Assembly (NCBI RefSeq): GCF_025519785.1
Contig: NZ_JAOPKZ010000013.1
Span: 1-64,000, forward strand
Direction of reading: 5' to 3'
DNA: 64,000 nucleotides
Source: Staphylococcus marylandisciuri
GTDB lineage: Bacteria; Bacillota; Bacilli; Staphylococcales; Staphylococcaceae
Positions 20,100-27,877 of this stretch are shown here, piece after piece (the stretch's first letter is position 1; each line of letters starts with the position of its first letter). A program made the translations under genes and the position numbers. Under the pieces are notes generated by a model that was not told where the DNA came from, made no database searches, and saw only the letters and a program-made list of their open reading frames with translations.

Positions 20100-20326
20100 G
20101 GACAACAGCGTTTAGGATTTGGGCAGGGGCCCCAACACAGAGAAACTGATAATTCAGTTTCTACAAGCACTGCGAGTTGGGGTGGGGCCCCAACACAGAG
20201 AAACTGGTAAACCAGTTTCAACAAGCACAGCGAGTTGGGGCGGCCCTATAAAAGCGAAGCCGGGGGCTGGGACAGGGAGCGGGACAGAAATCTTTTTATT
20301 CAAATTAGATTTCTGTCCCGCTCCCC
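20100..20326 (+). repeat. Module B units plus short module A
   Basis: Two STAR-type B units (20120-20250) with GGGGCCCCAACACAGAGAAA, then a nearly perfect short A palindrome (20275-20325). It marks the left edge of the inverted-arm island. Confidence 0.88.
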
Positions 20327-20454
20327 TGATTTTTAACTAGTTTAAGGCTTTTTTATAAAATTAAGGAAACCAAAATAAAAAAAGTTTCCAAAAATAGGTT
20401 TAAACCTTCAAAAATGGGTTAGATAATAGTATAAACAATTTGGAGGTGAACTAA

Positions 20455-20541
20455 ATGTTACATCGTTTCTTAACTATCTTTGGTCAATTCTTCTATGACA
20501 AAATTGAATATTACGGCCAAGATAAACCATACGAAAAATAA
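20455..20541 (+). CDS. Micro-ORF 1, left arm (28 residues)
   Basis: Starts MLHRFLTIFGQFFYDKIE and ends QDKPYEK. A consensus ribosome-binding site (TTGGAGGTG) is 8 bp upstream. The N-terminal half is aromatic and hydrophobic, the C-terminal half polar and charged. The copy in the right arm differs at four or five residues and keeps length and ribosome-binding site, evidence that the peptide is real. I recognise no family. Confidence 0.6.
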   Translation: MLHRFLTIFGQFFYDKIEYYGQDKPYEK

Positions 20542-20588
20542 GCATTACCTAATGCGAAATGGAAATAAATAATGGAGGTGTACTACAT

Positions 20589-20645
20589 ATGTTAGAAGAT
20601 ATTTATGAAGCATTTATCGGCTTTCTAAAAAGAATTGGACTTTAA
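20589..20645 (+). CDS. Micro-ORF 2, left arm (18-residue amphipathic peptide)
   Basis: Peptide MLEDIYEAFIGFLKRIGL behind GGAGGTG, 47 bp after micro-ORF 1. Plotted at 100 degrees per residue, the charged residues (Glu3, Asp4, Glu7, Lys14, Arg15) fall in one arc of about 120 degrees and the rest is hydrophobic, so it can form an amphipathic helix like alpha-type phenol-soluble modulins. The right-arm copy differs only at Ile5 (Thr). No signal peptide. Function unknown; PSM-like, toxin or leader peptide are all possible. Confidence 0.6.
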   Translation: MLEDIYEAFIGFLKRIGL

Positions 20646-20673
20646 TTAAAAAGCCCAATGAAAAAAAGAATCT

Positions 20674-20712
20674 AACGAATGAAAACTGTACGCTTCGTGA
20701 AATTTCATTCGC
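20674..20712 (+). terminator. Hairpin after the left micro-ORFs
   Basis: CGAATGAAA and TTTCATTCG form a 9 bp stem with an internal GCTTCGT loop, conserved in the other arm. There is no T tract, so it may be an RNA structural element rather than a terminator. Confidence 0.4.
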
Positions 20713-21170
20713 CTAGAATGTAGCCGCTAGCTGTCATCTAGCGGTTACAACTATTGAATTGTATTCTAACACATAACTCCAACTTTATGTACTTTTTCAC
20801 TATATTTGTTCTATTAATAGTGCGTCATAAGGAGGAGTTATGATATGTTAAAGTTATAGTGGTATCCACTATCATTCCCAAAAACTTATAGGGAGGCTGT
20901 CCCTTCTTATTGTGGTTTTCTTAGGTGACAGTCTTCCCTGTTTATTAATGAAGCTATAATTGTAAAGTTATGAGTGCTTTTATAGCTTACATTTAAACCC
21001 AACATTCAATTTGTAACGCTTATCTTATGAATACGTTTAAACTGTGTATAAAGATAAATTAATAAAGGAACCATCCCTTAGACGCTTACAATAATGATAT
21101 GGTTCTTCATTAGTAGTTTAAACGTTTATCGCAAATAGTAAACATATAAATAGAAGTTCCTCAATAATAA

Positions 21171-21227
21171 GGGAGCAGGACAGAAATCTAATTTGAATAA
21201 AAAGATTTCGTAGTCCCGCTCCCTTAT
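21171..21227 (+). repeat. Short module A palindrome
   Basis: GGGAGCAGGACAGAAATCTA with its inverted arm ending GTCCCGCTCCC. It lies just inside the left arm of the inverted duplication. Confidence 0.8.
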
Positions 21228-21345
21228 TTTCTACCTTTTAACAGAACGTGCTCCCTAGAATATTTAATTTTTATCTATTTCTATATTAAGTTACCAAACA
21301 AACCATATTCTCTTTAATATGTTATCGGAGGTTTAATTAAGCGAA

Positions 21346-21552
21346 GTGGCTGGATTTATTGCAAGTTATATACCTCAAGCTAAAACAGTTACAAACATAA
21401 CTGCGCTTTGGGACAACTCTTCACTAAATGAAATATCTATAGTTTTTAATTTAATAAGTGATTATCTTAATTTATTATTAAATCATCAAACTAAAAAGGA
21501 GTTTTCTCATTGGCAATGTTTCGCGAAACGCTCTTATGGGTCGTACTTTTAG
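21346..21552 (+). CDS. Hypothetical small protein, 68 residues
   Basis: GTG-initiated frame with CGGAGG 14 bp upstream, which is distant. It starts VAGFIASYIPQAKTVTNI and is moderately hydrophobic in the middle (NEISIVFNLISDYLNLLL). It overlaps the next frame by 43 bp. It may be the damaged front part of a larger membrane protein. No family recognised. Confidence 0.4.
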   Translation: MAGFIASYIPQAKTVTNITALWDNSSLNEISIVFNLISDYLNLLLNHQTKKEFSHWQCFAKRSYGSYF

Positions 21553-21782
21553 TTTTCAATTTAATAAATACGATTCTGTTATTACTAAACCAAGATCAAT
21601 TATTTAACATTCCCCTTTGGAGTACTTGGGTTTTATGGGCAATTGTTACAATAGTTATTATTGCCTTAATTATTTTTAGAAAATTAATGCAAAACAAATA
21701 TTCTTCTTTAAATAACAGTTTAAAATCATCAATTAGCTTAAATGAACATGAATATTTTTTCAGAGACCTTTATATACTGTAG
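21510..21782 (+). CDS. Small membrane protein, up to 90 residues
   Basis: Two predicted membrane segments: LLWVVLLVFNLINTILLLL (about 8-26) and STWVLWAIVTIVIIALIIF (about 38-56), then a polar tail. AAAGGAG lies 8 bp before TTG 21510; ATG 21516 is the alternative start. Between the inverted arms, and followed 35 bp later by the tubby-like gene, so probably one transcript. Confidence 0.5.
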   Translation: MAMFRETLLWVVLLVFNLINTILLLLNQDQLFNIPLWSTWVLWAIVTIVIIALIIFRKLMQNKYSSLNNSLKSSISLNEHEYFFRDLYIL

Positions 21783-21817
21783 ATAAACAAACCATTCCTA
21801 TATATGGTGGACATAAT

Positions 21818-22440
21818 ATGACATATAACACAGTATTTTTTAATAATTTTCATAAATTAATAAGTATTTTCGGTTTCCAACCAATTTATAGTATATATTT
21901 AAATTCTGAAGATATTAATGTTAAGGTAATACCTAATAAAATATTAACACTAAGACCCAAATACAATGTTTACATGAATGACAAACAAATAGGTACGTTT
22001 GAAATGAAAAAATTTTTTGATAGCGAAGGGAAACAACAACTTCCATATCAGTTGAATTATGGTTCAGAACAATTAATACTTAAAAATCCTTACCTTAGTA
22101 AAAAAACAACAATTTTGAATAATCGTAATGAAGAATTATTAGTTGCTGAAAGAGGGAGCGGGACAGAAATCTAATTTGAATAAAAAGATTTCGTAGTCCC
22201 GCCCCGGCAAGGATGACTAGAATTGAAAAAAGCTTGATACAAGCGCATTTTCAAATCAGTCATCTACTGCCTGCCAAGATGCTGAAACAGCCTGAGACAT
22301 TATATTATGTCCCAGCCTCTACAAATCAACGAGGTGAGCAACATCACTTAAAGTTAAGTCATAAAAATATAGAAAAAGAGATATTAATAGCTATATATAT
22401 ACAAGCTATAATAAACAAACAAACGCAAACAAATTCTTAA
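21818..22440 (+). pseudogene. Tubby-like (LURP-type) protein gene split by a module A repeat
   Basis: Reads from ATG 21818 (GGTGG upstream) for 112 codons of a beta-rich LURP/tubby-C-like fold: VYMNDKQIGTFEMKKFF and YGSEQLILKNPYLSKKTT are typical strand pairs. Module A then enters at 22154 and stops translation after seven repeat-encoded residues. If 22154-22320 (167 bp) is removed, codon AGA joins ACA in the same frame. The protein then continues NQRGEQHHLKLSHKNIEKE and a hydrophobic helix (ILIAIYIQAII) to TAA 22440, giving about 151 residues. The central hydrophobic C-terminal helix is expected for this fold, which supports the reconstruction. Confidence 0.7.
22154..22320 (+). repeat. Module A inserted in a coding sequence
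   Basis: Full-length forward copy of 167 bp with both flanks inside an otherwise continuous reading frame. It gives the clearest boundaries of the element: GGGAGCGGGA at the left and TGTCCCAGCCTCT at the right. No obvious target duplication longer than two or three bases. Confidence 0.85.
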
Positions 22441-22735
22441 AGATATTTGATATGATAAAATTATGGTTAAGCATTTTATACGACAAGAACTACCTATCAC
22501 CTCTGCATCTTTTAGATAGACATTGAGCCCCTAATACATTAAATGCCCTAGACCTTCCAATGACCACATCATCGCAGCTAAAACATGCCGATTGATGCAA
22601 CAGTGAAGATTCCACACAAATTATTATGTTCCAATACATAACTAAATAGTCTGCTAAGCTACAATTAAAAACAAAAATATAAAATATTTTTTTGAAAATG
22701 TGACCTATTAAGTCTTATTATATAGTATAATAAAA

Positions 22736-23022
22736 GGGAGCGGGACAGAAATCTAATTTGAATGAAAAGATTTCGTCGTCCCGCCCCGGCAAGGATGGCT
22801 AGAATTGAAAAAAGCTTGATACAAGCGCATTTTCAAATCAGCCATCTACTGCCAAGATGCTGAAAGAGGGAGCGGGACAGAAATCTAATTTGAACAAAAA
22901 GATTTCGTCGTCCCGCCCCGGCAAGGATGGCTAGAATTGAAAAAAGCTTGATACAAGCGCGTTTTCAAATCAGCCATCTACTGCCGAGATGTTGAAGAGG
23001 CTAGGATTTATGTCCCAGCCCC
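22736..23022 (+). repeat. Two tandem module A copies
   Basis: Forward copies at 22736-22866 and 22868-23022. Both share GATGGCT and CAGCCATC in place of GATGACT and CAGTCATC, a matched change in the two arms that keeps them complementary. Confidence 0.88.
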
Positions 23023-23559
23023 CATTATACACTTAGAAAATCCTATTTATATGTTTACTATCGGCAATAAACGTTTAAACTATAAACGAAGAACCTTATT
23101 ATTGTAAGCGTTTAATAATGGTTCAATATAGTTTAATCAACCTTTAAGTAGGTAAAGTGTATTTATAAGATAAGCGTTGCACAATGAATATTGGGTATGA
23201 ATGTAAGCTATAAAACCACTCATAACTTTACAAATATAGCTTCATTAATAAGCAAGGAAGACTGTCGCCTTAAGAAAGCCACTCTACGAAGGGACAGCCT
23301 CCCTATAAGTTTTTGGGAATGATAGTGGATACTATTGCAAGTAGCCACTATGACTTTAATATATCATAACTTACCCTTATGATGCACTATTAATAAATCA
23401 AATCTAATGAAAAGTTCATAATTAGGGTCTTTAAGAATGATATATTTCAATAGTTGTAAACGCTAGATGACAGCTAGCGGGCTACATTCTAGGCGAATGA
23501 AATTTCACGAAGCGTACAGTTTTCATTCGTTAGATTCTTTTTTTCATTGGGCTTTTTAA

Positions 23560-23616
23560 TTAAAGTCCAATTCTTTTTAGAAAGCCGATGAATGCTTCAT
23601 AAGTATCTTCTAACAT
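23560..23616 (-). CDS. Micro-ORF 2, right arm (18 residues)
   Basis: MLEDTYEAFIGFLKRIGL behind GGGAGGTG. One substitution from the left copy (Thr5 for Ile5), so the coding sequence is better kept than the surrounding arm. The same amphipathic helix pattern. Confidence 0.6.
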   Translation of the reverse strand: MLEDTYEAFIGFLKRIGL

Positions 23617-23663
23617 ACGTAGTACACCTCCCTTATTTCATTTTCAGCTCATATTGGTAACGC

Positions 23664-23750
23664 TTATTTTTTGTAAGGTTTATTTTGGCCATAATATTCA
23701 ATTTGATCGTTGAAGAATTGACCAAAGATAGTTAAGAAACGATGTAACAT
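23664..23750 (-). CDS. Micro-ORF 1, right arm (28 residues)
   Basis: MLHRFLTIFGQFFNDQIE, ending QNKPYKK, with TTTGGAGGTG upstream. It differs from the left copy at Tyr14/Asn, Lys16/Gln, Asp23/Asn and Glu27/Lys, all in the polar half; the hydrophobic half is identical. Divergent from the Rep_3 gene with 114 bp between the starts. Confidence 0.6.
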   Translation of the reverse strand: MLHRFLTIFGQFFNDQIEYYGQNKPYKK

Positions 23751-23864
23751 TATTTCACCTCCAAATTGTTTATATTATTCTCTAACACATTTTGGCAGGG
23801 TTAAACGTATTTTTAGAAACTTTTTTAATTTAAGTTTCCTTTCATTCGAGGAGGGATCGCAAAT

Positions 23865-24566
23865 ATGTCTGATGAAGCTGTTGTACACCAGAATGAAATG
23901 AACTTAGCACCTTTGCGTCAATTCACGAGCGCAGAAATTGATGTATTTTTTAGCCTTTGCAATAAGTTAAGAGAACAAGATGTTAATGAACTTACGATTC
24001 CCTTTGAGGAGCTTCGTCTTTTGAGTGAAGAGGCACGGTATTCACAGAAAAGATTTGTCCAAGATTTAAAGTTTGTATATGACAAGTTATTAGATCTCAC
24101 TTATACAGAGCGTGATAATTTATCATTCAAAAAAGTGGTGTTGTTTACAGGATATAAAGTCGATGTCACGACTGAAACTTTAACAGTTCGTTTTAATCCT
24201 AATCTAAAGCACGTTCTAGACGATATTATTTCTAATTTTACTCAGTACGAGTTAAAAGTGATGACGAATCTTAAATCTGTGTACTCAAAAAATATGTATA
24301 GACTGCTCAAACAACATGCCGAGACTGGTTACTTTAAAATAACAATCAGTGATTTCAGAGAACAGTTGGATATTCCTGAAAGCTATCGGATGACACATAT
24401 TAATCAAAAAGTCTTAACACCTATCATTAAAGAATTAGGTCTCATATTTACAAATTTAAATATAAATAAAGTCAAAGTTGAAAAAGGTCGTAAAATTGAG
24501 TCATTAGAGTTTACTTTTAATCCTAAGAAAAAATATCTATCAATGAACAGTCGTAATGGGGATTAA
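23865..24566 (+). CDS. Plasmid-type replication initiator, Rep_3 family
   Basis: Protein of 233 residues with the Rep_3 (RepB) layout: NLAPLRQFTSAEIDVFFSLC (about 13-32) opens the first winged helix and FTQYELKVMTNLKSVYSK (about 125-142) the second, ending with LIFTNLNINKVKVEKGRK. Family members bind iterons and start theta replication of small plasmids. It is shorter than many (often 270-330 residues). Ribosome-binding site GAGGAGGG before ATG. No mobilisation or resistance genes are near, and core genes continue on both sides, so it looks like a remnant of an integrated plasmid. I found no clear iterons. Confidence 0.8.
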   Translation: MSDEAVVHQNEMNLAPLRQFTSAEIDVFFSLCNKLREQDVNELTIPFEELRLLSEEARYSQKRFVQDLKFVYDKLLDLTYTERDNLSFKKVVLFTGYKVDVTTETLTVRFNPNLKHVLDDIISNFTQYELKVMTNLKSVYSKNMYRLLKQHAETGYFKITISDFREQLDIPESYRMTHINQKVLTPIIKELGLIFTNLNINKVKVEKGRKIESLEFTFNPKKKYLSMNSRNGD

Positions 24567-24682
24567 AGATAAACTCAGCTGTTATTAACAGGTTCAAATA
24601 CAGCGACTATAATTGCAGGGGTTGACTATCATACTCCACTTTCATTCTAAGCAGTGACAAGCATAAATTCATTAAAATATTA

Positions 24683-24735
24683 GCCAGCACTTCGTCCCGC
24701 TTGCCTAAGACAGGAAGCCTAAGTGCTGGCATTTA
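24683..24735. terminator. Terminator between rep and threonine dehydrogenase genes
   Basis: GCCAGCACTT and AAGTGCTGGC form a perfect 10 bp stem with an inner GCTTGCCT..AGGAAGC stem, then ATTTATCG. It serves convergent genes. Confidence 0.75.
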
Positions 24736-24816
24736 TCGTTGTATTGATTTGTGAAGAATATGTTATTGAACATCTTACAGAAATTTAAATACGTCTATTG
24801 TAACGCGCCAAAACGG

Positions 24817-25773
24817 TTACTTTACTCCCTCTTTATTCTCAATAGCCTCTAACATCGTTTTCGTCATTTTATCTAAATCATATTGAGGATCGAAGCCCCA
24901 CTCTGCACGTGCACAACTCACGTCGATATTATCAGGCCAAGTGTCTGCAATGCTTTGTCTGTCAGGGTCTACATCGTAGCTCAGTTTGAAATCTGGATAG
25001 TATTCTTGAATGGCATTCTTAACCATTTCTGGTTCAATACTCATACCGCTTAAGTTATAAGCATTGCGATGTATTAATTTACCTCCGTCTGCTTCCATCA
25101 ATTTAATGATTGCGTCTATAGCATCGTCCATAAACATCATATCCATGTATGTACCTTTATCGATGAAGCTTTTATATTCACCTTTTCTTACCGCTTCAAA
25201 GTATATTTCAACAGCATAGTCTGTCGTACCGCCGCCTGGTTCTTTGACGTATGAAATAAGACCCGGGAATCTCACACTACGTGTATCAACACCAAATTTC
25301 TCAAAATAGTATTGGCAAAGTAACTCACCAGCAACTTTATTGACGCCGTACATCGTTGATGGCCGTTGAATAGTAACTTGAGGCGTATTTACTTTAGGTG
25401 TTGAAGAACCAAACGCCCCTATAGAGCTAGGAGTAAAGAATTGTAAATTATATTCTCGCGCCGCTTCTAAGGCGTTCATTAAACCACCCATGTTAAGCTC
25501 CCATGCAAACATCGGTCTCTTCTCAGCAACGGCTGACAATAAAGCAGCCATATGCATGATCGTATCAGCACCAAATTCTTCTACAGTTTTAAACATTTTA
25601 TCTTTATCGGTAACATCCAAAACTTGGAAAGGTCCTTGAGCTACCTCTGAATCTGCTTCCGGCTCATTTATGTCAGTGGCAAGCACATTTTCTGTCCCAT
25701 ATAATTGACGACATTTAACTACAAGTTCTGTACCTATTTGTCCCAATGCACCAGTAATAATAATTTTTTTCAT
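24817..25773 (-). CDS. tdh: Short-chain L-threonine 3-dehydrogenase (SDR/epimerase fold)
   Basis: NAD-dependent extended short-chain dehydrogenase, 318 residues. Nucleotide loop GALGQIGTE (about 8-16) and catalytic YGVNK (about 143-147); the segment [20 protein letters not shown] matches the epimerase-like threonine dehydrogenase subfamily. It oxidises threonine to 2-amino-3-ketobutyrate, which Kbl (51448) cleaves to glycine and acetyl-CoA. In S. aureus the two genes are only a few genes apart; here they are about 26 kb apart. Often annotated just as NAD-dependent epimerase. The threonine assignment rests on subfamily and the kbl context. Confidence 0.82.
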   Translation of the reverse strand: MKKIIITGALGQIGTELVVKCRQLYGTENVLATDINEPEADSEVAQGPFQVLDVTDKDKMFKTVEEFGADTIMHMAALLSAVAEKRPMFAWELNMGGLMNALEAAREYNLQFFTPSSIGAFGSSTPKVNTPQVTIQRPSTMYGVNKVAGELLCQYYFEKFGVDTRSVRFPGLISYVKEPGGGTTDYAVEIYFEAVRKGEYKSFIDKGTYMDMMFMDDAIDAIIKLMEADGGKLIHRNAYNLSGMSIEPEMVKNAIQEYYPDFKLSYDVDPDRQSIADTWPDNIDVSCARAEWGFDPQYDLDKMTKTMLEAIENKEGVK

Positions 25774-26315
25774 TCTATCTCTCCCCTTGTATACAATAGT
25801 CGATGTTGTGTATTCTCAGTGTGTACAAAAGTTTTATTATTATGTTTATTATAGTATAAAAACGCTTTCTTGTATACATAGAACGTACAGAGTTGCGATA
25901 CCATTTTATTCCCGCTTCAATATTTAGAGATGACTTTTCATATCAGTCGATGCCCATAGCATATATGTTGAACCGAGATAGAGGGGTTCTATTCTCTGGG
26001 AAAGAGGTTAACGGCTTTCCAAAAGCAAGATTTTCAACAAAATTTGGACAACAATTTTTGCTCATCGTTCAGGTGTAATCAAATCCTAAACGCTTTTGTC
26101 CCGACCTCTTCAAGTTTTACAATATGTTACTACTAGAAAGTTTTAAGAAAGGTAATTAAAGATGATAATTTCTATCTTCCCTCTATCAATTTCACGATAC
26201 CGAACATCGAGGAGCACGTCTTAATAGCGTGTATACTCATGGAAATGATAACCGCTCGATCAATATTGCTCTATAATGAAACTGAAAGTTATATCTCTGT
26301 CTAAATATTAAAAAA
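25774..26315. other. Intergenic stretch with a decayed repeat relic
   Basis: No gene with a ribosome-binding site. The part 25960-26105 resembles a diverged module C/B block (TCTCTGGGAAAGAGGTTAAC, AATCCTAAACGCTTTTGTCC), so repeats have also decayed here. Confidence 0.5.
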
Positions 26316-26479
26316 GGGAGCGGGACAGAAATCTAAATTGAATAAAAAGATTTCGTAGTCCCGCCCCGACAAGGATGACTAGAATTGAAAAAAGCTTAAT
26401 ACAAGCGCGTTTCCAAATCAGTCATCTACTGCCAACATGCTGAAAGAGGCTGGGACATTACATTATGTCCCAGCCTCTT
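26316..26479 (+). repeat. Module A
   Basis: Full forward copy. Its TGGGACAT hairpin ends 38 bp past the stop codon of the downstream PSM-beta gene and could end that transcript. Confidence 0.9.
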
Positions 26480-26517
26480 ATTTATAGTTATCGAATTAGA
26501 TTATTGACAGCTAAATC

Positions 26518-26649
26518 TTAGCCGAAGAAGCCAGAGATGAAGTCAACGCCTTTAGCTAATGCTTCAGCGATGCTTGTACCCATTGTAGCCCAGTCTTTGT
26601 CTAATCCTGCTTTTACTGCTTCTGAAATTGATTTTACGATACCTTCCAT
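26518..26649 (-). CDS. Beta-class phenol-soluble modulin (SLUSH-like), copy 2
   Basis: Peptide of 43 residues: starts [20 protein letters not shown] and ends [12 protein letters not shown]. The pattern (short amphipathic N-terminal helix, [20 protein letters not shown] core, Gly-Phe-rich end, no signal peptide) is that of beta PSMs and of the S. lugdunensis SLUSH haemolysins. Exported by the Pmt ABC transporter in known species. Ribosome-binding site GAAAGGATG. It follows the other copy by 144 bp; a stem AGATGGTC/GACCATCT lies between. Confidence 0.88.
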   Translation of the reverse strand: MEGIVKSISEAVKAGLDKDWATMGTSIAEALAKGVDFISGFFG

Positions 26650-26793
26650 GTTTGATTCATCCTTTCGAAATAATTTATATAAAAATCGTAATTATTATTT
26701 TTAAGATATAATGCTTAGATGGTCGATATAAATGCTTAAATGTCTAAGCCTTAAACTGACCATCTTAGCAAGAGTTAGTACAATCATTTGAGA

Positions 26794-26925
26794 TTAACCG
26801 AAGAAGCCAGAGATGAAGTCAACACCTTTAGCTAATGCTTCAGCAATGCTTGTACCCATTGTAGCCCAGTCTTTATCTAAACCAGCTTTAACTGCATCTG
26901 AGATTGATTTAATGATACCTTCCAT
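26794..26925 (-). CDS. Beta-class phenol-soluble modulin (SLUSH-like), copy 1
   Basis: Promoter-proximal PSM-beta gene, 43 residues, starts [20 protein letters not shown]. It differs from copy 2 by only two conservative changes (Val5/Ile, Glu10/Asp) while the DNA differs more, so purifying selection is likely. Ribosome-binding site AAAGGGGTG. An AgrA-like direct repeat lies about 80 bp upstream (27004-27033). Beta PSMs are weakly cytolytic and shape biofilms; in S. lugdunensis they are haemolytic. Confidence 0.88.
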   Translation of the reverse strand: MEGIIKSISDAVKAGLDKDWATMGTSIAEALAKGVDFISGFFG

Positions 26926-27003
26926 GATTTTCACCCCTTTCTATTGCCTTCTGAACTGTTAACTACAGTGTAAATGATATTTCTACTCTGTAGTGAATGA
27001 GTG

Positions 27004-27033
27004 CCTAAGTGTACTTATCGAGTACCTAACTGT
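27004..27033 (-). promoter_or_regulatory. AgrA-like binding site upstream of PSM-beta genes
   Basis: On the minus strand, ACAGTTAGG, exactly 12 bp, then ACACTTAGG: two 9 bp direct repeats with the spacing known for AgrA. The first repeat matches from memory the box upstream of RNAIII (P3) in S. aureus. It fits direct AgrA control of psm genes, known in S. aureus. The -10 box is not clear. Confidence 0.6.
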
Positions 27034-27524
27034 TACATTTAGTATAAAAGTTACACACTCGCTATTCCGAATTGTGGTCATTTTGATTACCTATTACATT
27101 ATAATGTAATTTTTACCCTAATATTAGTTAGCACGCTTCTAAATTAAGCAAAATTTGTTCGATTTTTTTGAGAATATATCTTTTATATATTAATTTTCTC
27201 CTTAAATTACAGGCTTTGAAAGCACAATTAGATAAACAAATATATATAACCTTTCATATTATTTAATAAAAATAACATCACTCATTTAACGAGATGCGTT
27301 ACGTATGAAGATTATCATAGACTTACTACTGCTTATATAACACTTCCTTTCAAAGGAGAGTTAATGTAAACCAGTCTCTATATTGATGAAGACTAATCTG
27401 AGCTTCAATCAAATGTTGATTCGAGAATTAAGCAAGGTCAATCGAGAATTTAATATTATCTATCTGGTATTAAAGATAAGGAAACAAGTACCACGTGCGC
27501 CACTCAACGCATCAAGAAAGAAAA

Positions 27525-27572
27525 AACTTCGAGACCTTTCGTAAATTTTACGAAACCCTCGAAGCTTTTTTA
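27525..27572. terminator. Bidirectional terminator
   Basis: AACTTCGAGacc..ccCTCGAAGCTT with an inner TTTCGTAA/TTACGAAA stem and T tract. Nearly the same hairpin occurs at 51334-51377 after kbl. Probably ends the transcript of the histidine phosphatase gene. Confidence 0.65.
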
Positions 27573-27597
27573 TTCCGAAGTTATTAACGTCTCAAGA

Positions 27598-27740
27598 GAG
27601 GTCGGGACTGCGAAATCTTTTTGTTAAAATTAGATTTCTGTCCTGCTCCCAAATCGTGAGCGTTTCTGTCGAAAATTCTACTTTTGAGACGCCGTTAAGC
27701 GTTTTCCCAGAGCACAGAAACTTTATGTCTTAACCTCTTA
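27598..27740 (-). repeat. Partial module A (reversed) plus module C
   Basis: Diverged short A (27598-27650, GTCCTGCTCCC) joined to C (27651-27740, TTTCTGTCGAAAATTCTACT), ending GTCTTAACCTC. Confidence 0.8.
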
Positions 27741-27877
27741 TCTCAACTGAATTAAGAGACCAATTATTTGTAGTTACTCGGTACAGTTACATTGAGCTGC
27801 AGTCAGCTCCACTGCTCATATTAGAGATCATTTCTGCTACCTCTATTCTAGTCTGACTCTAAGTCAAACGGTATAAG

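Larger units (their letters stand above)
20340..21152 (+). repeat. Left arm of a large inverted duplication
   Basis: About 810 bp that reappears in inverted orientation at 23041-23850, with roughly 80-90% identity by eye. It runs from GGAAACC..GTTTCC through the promoter region, two micro-ORFs, a CGAATGAAA/TTTCATTCG hairpin, a CCGCTAG/CTAGCGG hairpin, the GGGAGGCTGTC/GACAGTCTTCCC stem, and ends near ACATATAAATAG. The order of these parts is the same in both arms. Not an IS: no transposase. Confidence 0.8.
23041..23850 (-). repeat. Right arm of the large inverted duplication
   Basis: Inverted counterpart of 20340-21152, read on the minus strand. Both micro-ORFs, their ribosome-binding sites and the three hairpins are kept, with scattered substitutions and small indels. 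Its outer end reaches to within a few bases of the Rep_3 gene start. Confidence 0.8.
26926..27877. other. Intergenic stretch with PSM control region, terminator and repeats
   Basis: About 950 bp with the PSM leader and AgrA-like site on the left, an AT-rich middle, a terminator at 27525 and a C-type repeat at 27598-27740. A 52-codon frame from 27389 runs into the terminator and lacks a ribosome-binding site; I do not accept it. Confidence 0.5.

Noticed and set aside
20274..21227. Insertion sequence as explanation of the inverted arms
   Set aside because: No transposase between or in the arms, and arms are far longer than terminal repeats of usual insertion sequences.
27389..27547. 52-codon frame upstream of a terminator
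   Set aside because: No ribosome-binding site, and its last codons lie in the terminator stem.
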